Shown: positions 6,593 through 15,063, counted from the stretch's first letter. The stretch: 64,000 bases of DNA from Desulfovibrio sp. An276 (GCF_002159665.1 NZ_NFJC01000017.1:1-64000), one strand, 5' to 3'. A program made the numbers and translations. The notes: generated by a model from the sequence alone, not told the origin.

Positions 6593-6667
6593 TTACAAGA
6601 TCATTGCCTCAGCCAATATCGTTGGGCGGAGCCCTTGTCGTAACCGTCTGCGCCTTCTCTTGCGCAT
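6593..6667 (-). CDS. Arg-rich micro-ORF (24 aa)
   Basis: Begins MRKRRRRRLRQGLRP and ends in a short hydrophobic tail. AAGGAGG stands seven to eight bases before the ATG. The strong site, phage promoter P4 upstream and terminator downstream parallel the array at 3.1-3.6 kb. A nucleic-acid-binding peptide or a translation-sensing leader are both possible. Confidence 0.5.
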   Translation of the reverse strand: MRKRRRRRLRQGLRPTILAEAMIL

Positions 6668-6737
6668 GGCACACCTCCTTGTAGTTTCACCGACGTACAC
6701 TTCCTCCTGACAAAAACCTACGTATACGTCAGTTATT

Positions 6738-6776
6738 TCATATCCTTATAACAAAAACAGGCCCTGAAATTTTAAT
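6738..6776 (-). promoter_or_regulatory. Phage promoter P4
   Basis: Minus strand: TTAAAATTTCAGGGCC, then TGTTTTTGTTATAAGGATATGA. A GGCCCTG..CAGGGCC stem ends right before the T-run, so an upstream terminator and this promoter overlap. Confidence 0.75.
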
Positions 6777-6800
6777 AGTCACAGGGCCATAATTTAAGAA

Positions 6801-6829
6801 GGGGGTATGTGCTTTTCACACATACCCCC
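6801..6829 (-). terminator. Terminator after ATPase-like pair
   Basis: Perfect 11 bp stem GGGGGTATGTG/CACATACCCCC with a seven-base loop, eight bases beyond the stop of the downstream ATPase-like gene. Confidence 0.75.
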
Positions 6830-6836
6830 TGAAGGT

Positions 6837-7529
6837 CTACAGCAACTTCATCAGCTGCTTATCATATGTATCCATGAATCCATCTGGCCAATCATCGATG
6901 TGACCATCACTGTCGATATTCAGACGCTTTCCCTCAAAGATAAGAATCACGTCATCCTGGGCGATCTTCCCATCGTGAACATTGACTCGTACCTGACCAA
7001 GGCTGGCGGGACTGTGGGTGGTAACCACAATGTTTAGCCCGGCGACGGCCTTCTCGCACAGGAAGTCAAACAGATTTGCCTGTGCGTCTCCGCTGAGGAA
7101 TGCGTCCGGCTGCTCAAGGTACAGGGTGTATCCTGCGGGAAGCATATCAGCAGCCATAACCACAGGCAGAACCTGTGTGATTTCGGCGGGCATATACAGG
7201 GGTATATTCAGCACTCCATCCATCCCGTACTTCATACTCGTCACGATGTCATCGTGACCTTCCGCAACTATACGCACAGGATTAAGAGGTTGAAGGATTT
7301 CTGTCACAAGGTGTTCATATCTTTCGGCACCATACTCAAGCAGATACCACGGGAATGACAGCTCCGTGATGGTCACAAACGGATTGTCGTCGTCGAAGTC
7401 AGCGGGTTTGAAATACTCATGCCCGCCGAAATCCCGAGCCTCCATAATGATGGCCGATGTCCGTGGATGCTCCCACCACCTGGGATGTAGCCTCGGAAGC
7501 CATCTGCCGGTGATAATTTCAAGAGACAT
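6837..7529 (-). CDS. P-loop-less ABC/OLD-type ATPase half (DUF3696-like) 1
   Basis: 230 aa. The C-terminal half has the pattern of the DUF3696 end of OLD/SMC-like ATPases: TLYLEQPDAFLSGDAQ (Walker B region), NIVVTTHSPASL (H-loop) and DGHIDDWPDGFMD. The N-terminal half has no GxxGxGK[ST] P-loop, so it cannot be a complete ATPase alone. It is paralogous to the gene upstream, whose stop codon lies seven bases before this ATG (weak GGGGTAAG site). It might act as a sensor or pair with another subunit. Confidence 0.55.
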   Translation of the reverse strand: MSLEIITGRWLPRLHPRWWEHPRTSAIIMEARDFGGHEYFKPADFDDDNPFVTITELSFPWYLLEYGAERYEHLVTEILQPLNPVRIVAEGHDDIVTSMKYGMDGVLNIPLYMPAEITQVLPVVMAADMLPAGYTLYLEQPDAFLSGDAQANLFDFLCEKAVAGLNIVVTTHSPASLGQVRVNVHDGKIAQDDVILIFEGKRLNIDSDGHIDDWPDGFMDTYDKQLMKLL

Positions 7530-7536
7530 ATATTGC

Positions 7537-8193
7537 TTACCCCATGAGGATAGCCAGCTGCTTCTCCTGGGTATCGAAGAAGTCTTCAGGCCATTCCTCT
7601 CCAAGATCTACAGGAACAAGGGCGTTGTCCGTGCGCATGCATACCGTAAAGTTAATCAATCCGTTCTTTTGCGCGATGCGGAAACTGTTCATCAGGCACA
7701 TGCTGTAGGTTTCCACAACTACCATAACGCCGGTTGACGCCACGTTCGCCAGGAAATTCCCAAGCTCTGCCTGCCCGACCTCACTGAGAAAAGCGTCCGG
7801 GTGCTCAAGCTTGAGCACAGATCCGGGCTTGGCCATCAGTCCGGCTACCAGAACGGGTATCACCTGCCAGAGACCAGGATTTCCGTAAGCGCCTGCCGGA
7901 GCGTCATTCACCAGCAGAGACACCATGGAACCGTCTCCGGCAAGGCTTGTGTCGACCACAACATTCTTGCCAATGATCTTCTCCACCCACTCGTTGACGA
8001 TATCGCGCATGGCTCTCAGGCCGATTTCCATAAACCAGGGAGCGTACTCGCCCATCTTGCCGACACTGACAATTTCCGGGGACACTGGGAAGCAGTCCAC
8101 ACCGTACATGCGGACAGGTCCAATGACCACTGCGGGCTCAACAGTACGGATGCCGTTGCTGGGTTCTGCGGAAAGGAATACGGAGTTGCTCAT
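7537..8193 (-). CDS. P-loop-less ABC/OLD-type ATPase half (DUF3696-like) 2
   Basis: 218 aa. Shares with the next gene VLKLEHPDAFLSEVGQAEL (Walker B region, Glu-His in place of the usual Glu-Gln), VMVVVETYSM (an H-loop-like strand in which the usual His of ETHS is Tyr) and EEWPEDFFD. No Walker A is visible. AGGAG stands nine bases before the ATG. Two adjacent degenerate paralogues suggest a hetero-oligomer. They lie between array 1 and the reverse transcriptase operon. Function unknown. Confidence 0.55.
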   Translation of the reverse strand: MSNSVFLSAEPSNGIRTVEPAVVIGPVRMYGVDCFPVSPEIVSVGKMGEYAPWFMEIGLRAMRDIVNEWVEKIIGKNVVVDTSLAGDGSMVSLLVNDAPAGAYGNPGLWQVIPVLVAGLMAKPGSVLKLEHPDAFLSEVGQAELGNFLANVASTGVMVVVETYSMCLMNSFRIAQKNGLINFTVCMRTDNALVPVDLGEEWPEDFFDTQEKQLAILMG

Positions 8194-8374
8194 TTTGGAT
8201 CTCCTTTTGTTTCCAAAACTATCTTTGGTTATCTGTAGCTGTCAGGAGGTTGATTATCCTTTACAGAAACTCCGCAAGAAAGGCAAGTACTTTTTTTAAT
8301 TTTTTACGCATATAGTCATTTGAAAATATTTGTAAGCATAAAAAACCTTCAAATGCATATATAGGTATACATAT

Positions 8375-8620
8375 ATGGCACAGTGGACAACATCAGAAAC
8401 AACAAGAGGCGGTGAAGCACTATGGCTCACACGCCTCGGTATACTCACATCAAATAGTGTTCGTAAGTATGGATTACCGTCAGGTAATCAAACGCTGCAG
8501 GTACCTATACCTACACTTATGACGTTAGCTGATAACCTGTACGATGTTACGCATAACGATGTCACTGCGATAAAACCATCTGATCAGCCTCAATTTGTTG
8601 ATGCTGTTGATGACGTTTGA
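8375..8620 (+). CDS. Doubtful small ORF (81 aa)
   Basis: Plus-strand ORF beginning MAQWTTSETTRGGEALW in an otherwise empty 370-base interval. No good ribosome site precedes it, and its last 59 bases overlap the opposing gene. The composition is protein-like but I recognise nothing. The rest of the interval holds A+T-rich sequence and a weak TGTAAAGGATAATC resembling the phage promoter core. Confidence 0.3.
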   Translation: MAQWTTSETTRGGEALWLTRLGILTSNSVRKYGLPSGNQTLQVPIPTLMTLADNLYDVTHNDVTAIKPSDQPQFVDAVDDV

Positions 8621-8888
8621 TGAAATCGAGATATTTCTGCGCAAATATCTGATTCTCATCACCCACAACTATATACATGATGTTCCTGCTGGTAATCGCA
8701 ACGGTAAACGTATGCGTATAATCAGGACTCATGCCTATAGGCATAAACTCAGTGGTAGGTTCTCCACGCATACTGTTATAGTTAACGGCGACAGGATTTT
8801 TCAGCACGACGCCATCATTGTTAACGTCACTGACGACCTCGCCAATAAAGTCAGGTCTATCGTTGGAAACCACAAACGCATAGTACAC
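8562..8888 (-). CDS. Hypothetical protein, possible Sm-like fold
   Basis: 108 aa, GTG start with GGAGG eight bases upstream; the upstream gene's TAG adjoins it. The N-terminal segments FIGEVVSDVNNDGVVLKNP and FMPIGMS suggest the bent beta sheet seen in LSm-like phage proteins, but this is a weak resemblance. The C-terminus is rich in Gln and His. It belongs to the operon with the resolvase and zinc ribbon genes. Confidence 0.6.
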   Translation of the reverse strand: MYYAFVVSNDRPDFIGEVVSDVNNDGVVLKNPVAVNYNSMRGEPTTEFMPIGMSPDYTHTFTVAITSRNIMYIVVGDENQIFAQKYLDFIKRHQQHQQIEADQMVLSQ

Positions 8889-9437
8889 CTATAACACCTC
8901 CCGATAATTTTTGGCTAATGCCATCCTCTTTCTTAACATACTGCGATTAACGCATTTTTTGCACCCGTCCGCGAACGCGGCGAACATCGCCAAAAAATAC
9001 GCGTCGCATATATCGCTGGAGCATGTGTCACCCAGTCCTTCATCGTGTGCGTATTTACGCACCAGGTCCTTGCTTGCCTGGCCATTACCTGTGGCAAAAG
9101 CCTTGTTTGTGGTTGGTGGGACTATATATATGATAGAGGCTATGTCGCTGAGAGCGTTTTTCAGTATGCCACCGTACTCAGCGAGGTCGTACGCCCTGTG
9201 CGCGGAGCCATACGAGTATCCCTCGTAGCCGCATACGCACCTGGCATTACCAATTTTGTTGAGCACAAAATCGACAAGTCCTGATACTTGCACCCTGTAC
9301 CGCGCAAAGCCCTTTTCCTTCCCCACAAACGTCCTGCCGTCCACTGCCCCTACAAGCTTGGCATTATTGTCTAAAATAGCAATGCCAGTATTGGTAATGG
9401 ACGGGTCCACGCCAAGGTAATAGCTAGTACTGGACAA
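8889..9437 (-). CDS. RuvC-like Holliday junction resolvase
   Basis: RNase H-fold nuclease of the RuvC group, expected to resolve branched replication or recombination intermediates before packaging. Motifs: YLGVDPSITNTGIAIL (first catalytic Asp), CGYEGYSYG (Glu), PPTTNKAFATGNGQASKD, and a C-terminal SSDICDAYFLAMF (Asp pair). I favour a TTG start with AAGGAAGGAG just upstream, giving 182 aa and a 14-base overlap with the preceding gene. A longer version starting about 22 codons earlier is possible. Confidence 0.8.
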   Translation of the reverse strand: MSSTSYYLGVDPSITNTGIAILDNNAKLVGAVDGRTFVGKEKGFARYRVQVSGLVDFVLNKIGNARCVCGYEGYSYGSAHRAYDLAEYGGILKNALSDIASIIYIVPPTTNKAFATGNGQASKDLVRKYAHDEGLGDTCSSDICDAYFLAMFAAFADGCKKCVNRSMLRKRMALAKNYREVL

Positions 9438-9636
9438 ACGCTCCTTCCTTGAAGTACCCGCGAGCTCCGCAAGTGAAGCAGTACCAGCCGCCTTCCGTGT
9501 CATCCTGATACCAGGCAGATGTTCCACACTTTCTGCACCTTTCTTCCGGTACTGCGCTTCTTGCCTTCTTCTCGATGTATCTTCTTCTAATATTATCGAT
9601 GTGTCTCTTTCGTTCTCCTTTACTTTGATTCATCAA
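9424..9636 (-). CDS. Small zinc ribbon protein
   Basis: 70 aa. A basic N-terminus (KGERKRHIDNIRRRYIEKKA) is followed by CRKCG..W..D..WYCFTCG, four cysteines in two CxxC pairs as in zinc ribbons. GGAGG precedes a TTG-ATG pair of possible starts; TTG has the better spacing. The gene overlaps the resolvase start, so the two are coupled. Probably nucleic-acid binding. Confidence 0.65.
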   Translation of the reverse strand: MMNQSKGERKRHIDNIRRRYIEKKARSAVPEERCRKCGTSAWYQDDTEGGWYCFTCGARGYFKEGAFVQY

Positions 9637-9662
9637 CTAAGTCAAGCCTCCTAAAACAATAA

Positions 9663-9704
9663 GCGAACTTAAACACAATTATTTCTAATAATGTTTAAGT
9701 TCGC
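9663..9704 (-). terminator. Terminator of the reverse transcriptase operon
   Basis: Perfect 13 bp stem GCGAACTTAAACA/TGTTTAAGTTCGC, eight bases after the RT stop. On the minus strand it is followed by TTATTGTTTT. Confidence 0.8.
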
Positions 9705-9712
9705 AAAATTGT

Positions 9713-10867
9713 TTAGGACGACAAACAGTCAAGAAATCTTCTTCTAAACTCTTCTATCCCAACAGAGTCATCTTTATAAAGTTTTGCACATTCTATATGC
9801 TTGTTGTCCAAACCGTATTTGAATATCATACCATCTTCATTGAAATATCCGTCTTTTATCCTTACTGCTATCAAAAGCTTTGCAATTCTGTTGGCGAACT
9901 TGTCCTGAATCATTCTTGCATATGCCACGTATCCCTGCATAGCCATCATAAACTTTGTTGTGTAGACTTCCTCCTCATCTGCTATTCCACGAGGAAGTTC
10001 TCCGGTATCAGCAAAATACTTTTTTGCTTCCTCTGCCGTATTACCAACTACGGCATTCCAGAGTATGGCTCTTATGCGATCTCGCTTGACGCGACTTATA
10101 TTCGCTACCTCGTTCAGCACGATACCCAGGAACTCCTGGTGTCTGGTCGGATGGTTGTTGCGAATACTGCTCCAGGAGTGCGTTCGAAACTCTCCCCTGG
10201 CAGCCGTTGTTTTCACGAACTCCTTGTACTCGTTGATAAAGTCGTTGCCTGGTTCCTCCTTGCAGAACAACACCAGATTGTCCGAATACCTGTAATACGT
10301 GTGTTCCACAGGGCAGTGATCCCTCAGCCACCTCACGATAGGCCGGTCAAAGTATCTGTTGCCCACGATGTTTGCCAGCGCCGGTGAGCACGCGCTGCCC
10401 TGCTGCAAGGACGAGAATCTTCCGTTCCAGATAGTACAATAGCTGGCTATCAACCTGGCGCCCCTGGCTATCATGCCGCAATCCATCAGCGCCTTCTCGA
10501 TATGGGCATACGAAATGTTGTCGTAATAATGACGTATGTCCGTCTTGATCATAATAGCGCTGCCCTGACACACGGCAAGCTTTTCGGCCACGTTCACTCC
10601 GGGACGATAGGCGATGGCTACCTCGTTATACGGAAGGTCGTCCATCATAATATTAAACACCATGCCAAGTCGCCGCTGGATAACCGACAACGGAGACTTG
10701 CTCGCGTACACGGTACGCTTGCCCACTTTGATCTTCCTGCGCAGGTCGTCCCGGAATTTCCTGGCGTAGGCCATGTGGTTGTTTTTAATATGCAGCAGAC
10801 TGCCCAACTCAGAGAAGTTATCAATGAGCTTCATCATCTGCGATGCTTCAGTACTCCTGAGCTTCAT
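9713..10867 (-). CDS. Reverse transcriptase, retron/unknown-group type
   Basis: 384 aa RT. Visible blocks: AIAYRPGVNVAEKL (86-99), motif A KTDIRHYYDNI with Asp110, motif B-like QGSACSPALANI (156-167), motif C YRYSDNLVLF (192-201) and QEFLGIVLN (244-252). The QG..SP.LAN form is typical of retron and related bacterial RTs, not of a group II intron ORF; no maturase or HNH domain follows. The usual YxDD is YSDN, so the second Asp is Asn. The start has GGAGG upstream. It is second in an operon from promoter P5 and ends at a strong terminator. No DGR-type template/variable repeat pair was noticed next to it. Confidence 0.88.
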   Translation of the reverse strand: MKLRSTEASQMMKLIDNFSELGSLLHIKNNHMAYARKFRDDLRRKIKVGKRTVYASKSPLSVIQRRLGMVFNIMMDDLPYNEVAIAYRPGVNVAEKLAVCQGSAIMIKTDIRHYYDNISYAHIEKALMDCGMIARGARLIASYCTIWNGRFSSLQQGSACSPALANIVGNRYFDRPIVRWLRDHCPVEHTYYRYSDNLVLFCKEEPGNDFINEYKEFVKTTAARGEFRTHSWSSIRNNHPTRHQEFLGIVLNEVANISRVKRDRIRAILWNAVVGNTAEEAKKYFADTGELPRGIADEEEVYTTKFMMAMQGYVAYARMIQDKFANRIAKLLIAVRIKDGYFNEDGMIFKYGLDNKHIECAKLYKDDSVGIEEFRRRFLDCLSS

Positions 10868-10881
10868 CCTGTCTCACCTCC

Positions 10882-11421
10882 CTACATATAGCACAGATTT
10901 GCAAGCGTGGCCTCATCTACGAGGTCTTCCCTGTGGCTACCATTGTATATGGTCTCAATGTGCTTATCGAAAATGTAGTCATCAAACCTGCTGTAGTTTT
11001 GACCAATCAGTATCCGTATCTCCGGCCTTGATGAAATATTACCGTACGACTGAAAAAGCGTGGTGACAAAGCGAACATTCTTGTCTACCGGAATGGGAAC
11101 ATCACAGCCCTCCCTTTCGTATACAGGTACAACAATAAGCTGTCTGTCCTCATCATTACTGTGAACGATTTCCTCGCAGAAATGAATGTTCTGATAATTT
11201 ATCGCAGACATAATATTACTCGCTATTCCTCTTGGTACGACAACAAAGCTTCCGAACACGTCTATGAGTCTTCTTTTCAAAAACGGATATGCCTTGATTG
11301 AGCATGTGTGAATTGTGGCTCTGCCATGTTTATTAAAATACCTGTTGTCCGATTTGTCGAAAACAAATGTGTGCAGTACAGCCTGCTGTACTGGAATGGA
11401 AATGGAAACTGTTCTGTACAT
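10882..11421 (-). CDS. Hypothetical protein co-transcribed with the RT
   Basis: 179 aa, start chosen at the ATG with GGAGG six bases upstream. Only 14 bases separate it from the RT gene and both follow promoter P5. It has a beta-rich N-terminus (YRTVSISIPVQQAVLHTFVF) and a cluster of aromatic residues and histidines, with no motif I recognise. Position makes it the best candidate for an RT accessory protein. It does not resemble the Avd helical bundle of diversity-generating retroelements. Confidence 0.65.
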   Translation of the reverse strand: MYRTVSISIPVQQAVLHTFVFDKSDNRYFNKHGRATIHTCSIKAYPFLKRRLIDVFGSFVVVPRGIASNIMSAINYQNIHFCEEIVHSNDEDRQLIVVPVYEREGCDVPIPVDKNVRFVTTLFQSYGNISSRPEIRILIGQNYSRFDDYIFDKHIETIYNGSHREDLVDEATLANLCYM

Positions 11422-11492
11422 GCAAACCTCCATTGTTATATTAACGCATACAGCGGTTTAACCTATTGTTAAGTTAAACAGCCATACGTAAC

Positions 11493-11530
11493 ATTACCTT
11501 ATAACACATAAACACCCCAAAAATTTAATG
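11493..11530 (-). promoter_or_regulatory. Phage promoter P5 (RT operon)
   Basis: Minus strand: TTAAATTTTTGGGG, spacer, TGTTATAAGGTAATG. It stands about 70 bases before the RT partner gene. Confidence 0.7.
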
Positions 11531-11567
11531 ACAACTTTTTGTATACCCCTCTATAGCGGAGACACTT

Positions 11568-12575
11568 ATGATTAAAGATACACCAAAGATACAGGACCAG
11601 TACACGGACCGTTCCGGGGCCGTGCTCACAAAAATAGCCTCCAACCTTGCCAGCGAGGAGGAATTTCAACACGTTGTCGATACGCTGTACGCATTGCCAG
11701 AGCGCATGGACAAACTTGCTACTATCGCTACATTTCCCTGTGATACTCTTGAGGATACCCTTCTGAGCCGTGTCTACTTTGAAGGCCAGAAGCATTTGCT
11801 GAAGGAAGCCGAGGCTGCTGAAATCGACAAGCGCATCAGCGTTCGCGAAACCCTCTACGGTATCAATGCACCGCAGTTTGCCGAAGAGGAGCCTGCCGAG
11901 AAGACGGCTTCAGTAGAATTGCTTCCCGGCTTATCGGTAAGCACGCCAGAGGAGCTCGAAAAGCTTGGCGCCGACTTTGAGCAGAACTACCGTCAGTTGA
12001 GCTATGATGATCGCAAGAGCTTTGCTACTGCCTACGCCAAGGTAGCTGAAGAGTTACCTACAAGTATCTCTCTGTATGCCGGTACCAACATTCAGCTGCG
12101 CCCTGACGTTGCCGAACAGCTACACTACCGCAAGGTTGCCTGCGACATGGCCGGCAAAGATGGCAGCGCCTACTTGAAGCTTGCCGAAATGCTGAAGCAG
12201 GCTGATCCCGAAAGCTTTACAGACGAGAATCTCTCCAAACTTGCCGAGACTGTTTTCTCCCTGGACGAGCAAAACGGTCTGTCCGACATCTCCTATGACA
12301 AGCGCCTGCCAGACGCCTGGCACGCTGTTCTTAAGACAGCCGAGGATGGAGAAAGCGAGCTCTCTGATGAGCCCAAGCCTGTGTTGGACAGATCCGACAT
12401 TATCTCCCGCTTTGGCGAGGCCGCACTCGATGAAGTCGAGAATCCCGACGGCAGCATCAATCAGCAGCGTCTGCAACAGATTATGAATCTTTTCGGTGAG
12501 CGTGAGGGTGAGGACGCCAGGAAATTCGACAAGAACGAAGCGGCAGTGCATGGGAAGACGCCCAATGGAGAATAA
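11568..12575 (+). CDS. Hypothetical phage protein (335 aa)
   Basis: First gene of a plus-strand operon ending in TerL. Acidic, mostly helical, with many Glu/Asp/Ala segments and no recognisable catalytic motif; no membrane segments. Upstream, ATGACA and TATAGC with 18 bases between could be the operon promoter, and GCGGAGACACTT precedes the ATG. Position before TerL suggests a virion or packaging role, but this is inference. Confidence 0.65.
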   Translation: MIKDTPKIQDQYTDRSGAVLTKIASNLASEEEFQHVVDTLYALPERMDKLATIATFPCDTLEDTLLSRVYFEGQKHLLKEAEAAEIDKRISVRETLYGINAPQFAEEEPAEKTASVELLPGLSVSTPEELEKLGADFEQNYRQLSYDDRKSFATAYAKVAEELPTSISLYAGTNIQLRPDVAEQLHYRKVACDMAGKDGSAYLKLAEMLKQADPESFTDENLSKLAETVFSLDEQNGLSDISYDKRLPDAWHAVLKTAEDGESELSDEPKPVLDRSDIISRFGEAALDEVENPDGSINQQRLQQIMNLFGEREGEDARKFDKNEAAVHGKTPNGE

Positions 12576-13257
12576 TACCCCCTCAGTGACTAACGACGTA
12601 CTACTGGGTTCTCACCCCATCGAGATCTACCTCGCCTGCGACAAGCTGTTCGAGGGCGAGCCCTGGCTGCAATGGGAACCGGAAACCCTCATCATGCAGT
12701 TGCGAAATGACGTGGACGACCTGGCCGAGGACAAGCTGCTTGCTGTACAGTCTGTAGCCTCCAACGCTACCGTTGTGCTCAACATGGCGTTATCGTTCGA
12801 GAAGGCTGTACTGGCCTTTAACAACTGCGTATGCGTCATGGACACCTGGCAGCCTCCGTACGTTGAAGAGCTGTGCTACGCTGTACCCCAAATACTCAAG
12901 ATACTGAGGGCCGTGCATGGCCCCAACCACACCTTTGAGTTTGCAGGGGAAGTGCCCAACTATGTGGCGTCTGTCGCCAAATACCGTGGCTGGATAGCTC
13001 TGCCCAGGCGTCTCGACTTCGCTTCCGAGCTGCTCAACAGTATGAACGGCCTTACCGAAAAGTCCAAGCGGTACATCGAAAGCAAGGAACTGGTGGACGA
13101 AGTTCGCGAGGTGTATCGCGGCCTCGATAATCCTACTGCGGACGCCATCCTGAACAGCGAACAGTATAAGCAGCTGTCCAGGCCGGAACAAATCCAGTTC
13201 GCAAAGATAGCTGGCGCACTCCTTTTCGACCCAACCATTCTCTATCGAGCCAACTAA
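12565..13257 (+). CDS. Hypothetical phage protein before TerL
   Basis: 230 aa. I choose the ATG that overlaps the end of the previous gene by 11 bases, with GGGAAG upstream; an ATG five codons earlier lacks a site. Helical and acidic with a Trp-rich N-terminal part (EPWLQWEPETL). It ends 24 bases before TerL, the usual place of a small terminase subunit, but no helix-turn-helix is evident. Confidence 0.65.
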   Translation: MENNTPSVTNDVLLGSHPIEIYLACDKLFEGEPWLQWEPETLIMQLRNDVDDLAEDKLLAVQSVASNATVVLNMALSFEKAVLAFNNCVCVMDTWQPPYVEELCYAVPQILKILRAVHGPNHTFEFAGEVPNYVASVAKYRGWIALPRRLDFASELLNSMNGLTEKSKRYIESKELVDEVREVYRGLDNPTADAILNSEQYKQLSRPEQIQFAKIAGALLFDPTILYRAN

Positions 13258-13281
13258 CCTGTATCGCAACAAACAAGCGTA

Positions 13282-14871
13282 ATGGAAGAACTGCAACTCG
13301 ACATAACACGCTCCGAGGTAGCGGAACGCCTTTTGAGCCTGAACGGACAGCAGTATTCGCTCAGGGACTATCCCATGTTCGTGAACATATTGAATAGCCC
13401 CTGGCCGAGGCGACTCATGCGCTCTGGCCGTCAGGTATCCAAAACAACGACAATGGGCGCTGACCTCACCATATCCGTTGTCGAAGAGCCCTACACTGCC
13501 TGTCTGTATTGCAACTCGTCCCAAGCGCAAACCAGAAGCTTTTCCAATAGCAAACTTGCGCCATTCTTACGGCAGTCGCCACTCATTTACCACACCTTCT
13601 TCAAAGGAAAGAGTGTGATAGACAATGTGTTTGAAAAGCGCCTGTCGAATTGCAGTTCCATTGAAATGAGCTACTTCTGTGATGTGGCTGACCGCGTACG
13701 TGGCAAGAGCGCGAGATCCATGTATCTGGACGAAGTGCAGGACATGCTCTGGGAAGCCATGATTGACGCTGAGGAGTGTCTCTCGGCGGCTGCTCACCCC
13801 AAGATCATGTACGCCGGTACCTCCAAGAGTACCATCACACCTCTTGAGGATCTGTGGCTCAACTCCACCAAGAAGGAATGGCTCATACCATGCTCTGGTT
13901 GTGGCAGCTACAACAGGCCGGGACGCAAGAACATAGGCAAGCACGGGTTGATTTGCTCAAAGTGTGGCAAGGAGCTCAATACATACGATGGCTTCTGGTA
14001 CAGCTTTGCTGACACAGACAAGGAGCCAATGGTTGATGGCTACTGGATACCCCAGATTATCATGCCCATCCATTGCTGCTCCGCCGACAAATGGAAGCGC
14101 CTGCTGGAGAAGCTGGAGACCTACCCTGACATCAAGTTTGACAACGAGGTAATGGGCTTGCCCAACGGTGAGGGAGACAGTCCCATTACCGAAGAAATGC
14201 TCAGGAATATGTGCATCGATAGCCTGAAGATGTCCGATGAGCCAATACGCAGCATACAGGAATCCTACGATGGCTTTGTCGCGGGCATAGACTGGGGTGG
14301 CGGTGGCGTTATGGGTACCAGCCGCACTACCCTGCACATCTATGCATATGGAACATCTCCTGCACGGTACACCTGCGTGTTTGGCCGAATATATGATGAG
14401 GGTGAACCTACACGACACGTTGAGGATATCGCCAGGATACTGCTGCGATACAACTGTGATGCTGTGTACGGTGACCATGGCGGGGGCAATTTCGCTATGT
14501 CCCAGCTACGCCAACTGGTAAGTGGGGCCATGCAGGTTGTTCCTGTCATGTATAGCGAAGCCTCTTCCCCTCTGAAGTGGAACGAGGCAGGCAAGTTCTT
14601 TACCGCGAACAGAACCACGGTTATCGACGAGTTCTTCGCCGACATGCAACGCAATCTGATACACGCCTACAACTGGGAAGAGTTTCGCCCCAGTGCCAAG
14701 GATATCCTCAACATTCGCCAGGTGTACATAGGTGAAGAGATAGGTAAACCAAGGCGCGTATGGAGACACAGTCAGCAGGCACCTGACGACAGCCTGCACT
14801 CCATGGTATTCGGCTGGATTGGATGCAGGGTTATTACTGGCAGACTTGATTTTACAAGTAGTTTCACATAG
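13282..14871 (+). CDS. terL: Terminase large subunit
   Basis: 529 aa packaging motor. The ATPase half has SGRQVSKTTTMG (Walker A-like, about residue 48) and ARSMYLDEVQDM (Walker B plus catalytic Glu). The nuclease half begins AGIDWGGGG, the first metal-binding Asp of the RNase H-like fold, with further Asp in YGDHGGG and QAPDDSLHS. A four-cysteine ribbon (CSGCG..CSKCGKEL) lies between the halves. It translocates and cuts DNA at the portal. Last gene of its operon. Confidence 0.9.
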   Translation: MEELQLDITRSEVAERLLSLNGQQYSLRDYPMFVNILNSPWPRRLMRSGRQVSKTTTMGADLTISVVEEPYTACLYCNSSQAQTRSFSNSKLAPFLRQSPLIYHTFFKGKSVIDNVFEKRLSNCSSIEMSYFCDVADRVRGKSARSMYLDEVQDMLWEAMIDAEECLSAAAHPKIMYAGTSKSTITPLEDLWLNSTKKEWLIPCSGCGSYNRPGRKNIGKHGLICSKCGKELNTYDGFWYSFADTDKEPMVDGYWIPQIIMPIHCCSADKWKRLLEKLETYPDIKFDNEVMGLPNGEGDSPITEEMLRNMCIDSLKMSDEPIRSIQESYDGFVAGIDWGGGGVMGTSRTTLHIYAYGTSPARYTCVFGRIYDEGEPTRHVEDIARILLRYNCDAVYGDHGGGNFAMSQLRQLVSGAMQVVPVMYSEASSPLKWNEAGKFFTANRTTVIDEFFADMQRNLIHAYNWEEFRPSAKDILNIRQVYIGEEIGKPRRVWRHSQQAPDDSLHSMVFGWIGCRVITGRLDFTSSFT

Positions 14872-14881
14872 TTAAAAAATA

Positions 14882-14928
14882 TGGCGAGCAGTATGAAAAC
14901 GCAAATGCGCTTTGCATACTGCTCGCCA
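14882..14928 (-). terminator. Strong hairpin with minus-strand U-tract
   Basis: TGGCGAGCAGTAT pairs exactly with ATACTGCTCGCCA. On the minus strand it is followed by TATTTTTTAAC, a typical terminator. On the plus strand it closes the terL transcript without a T-run. It marks the left edge of array 2. Confidence 0.8.
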
Positions 14929-14938
14929 CTTTGTAAAC

Positions 14939-15063
14939 CAGGTTTGATGCTATGCCGCGACGGAGGCGGAGCGAGGCTGTGCGAGCGTAGCGGAGGAGTG
15001 GGACTGCATTTCCACATAATGGTGGGGTTACCCCACCGTTGCTGTGAAGCAACATGAAACCTG
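14939..15063 (+). ncRNA. Structured RNA unit 2.1 (array 2)
   Basis: 125 nt, outer stem CAGGTTT/AAACCTG. Long imperfect arm with apical GCGTAGC, lower clamp ATGC/GCAT, then hairpin GGTGGGG-TTA-CCCCACC and hairpin GTTGCT-GTGA-AGCAAC (GNRA loop on this strand). The arm is the least regular of the six. Strand assignment is tentative. Confidence 0.75.

Noticed and set aside
8225-8260. Eleventh phage promoter (TGTAAAGGATAATC) before the ATPase pair
   Set aside because: The core has several mismatches and the AAATTT block is not at the right distance.
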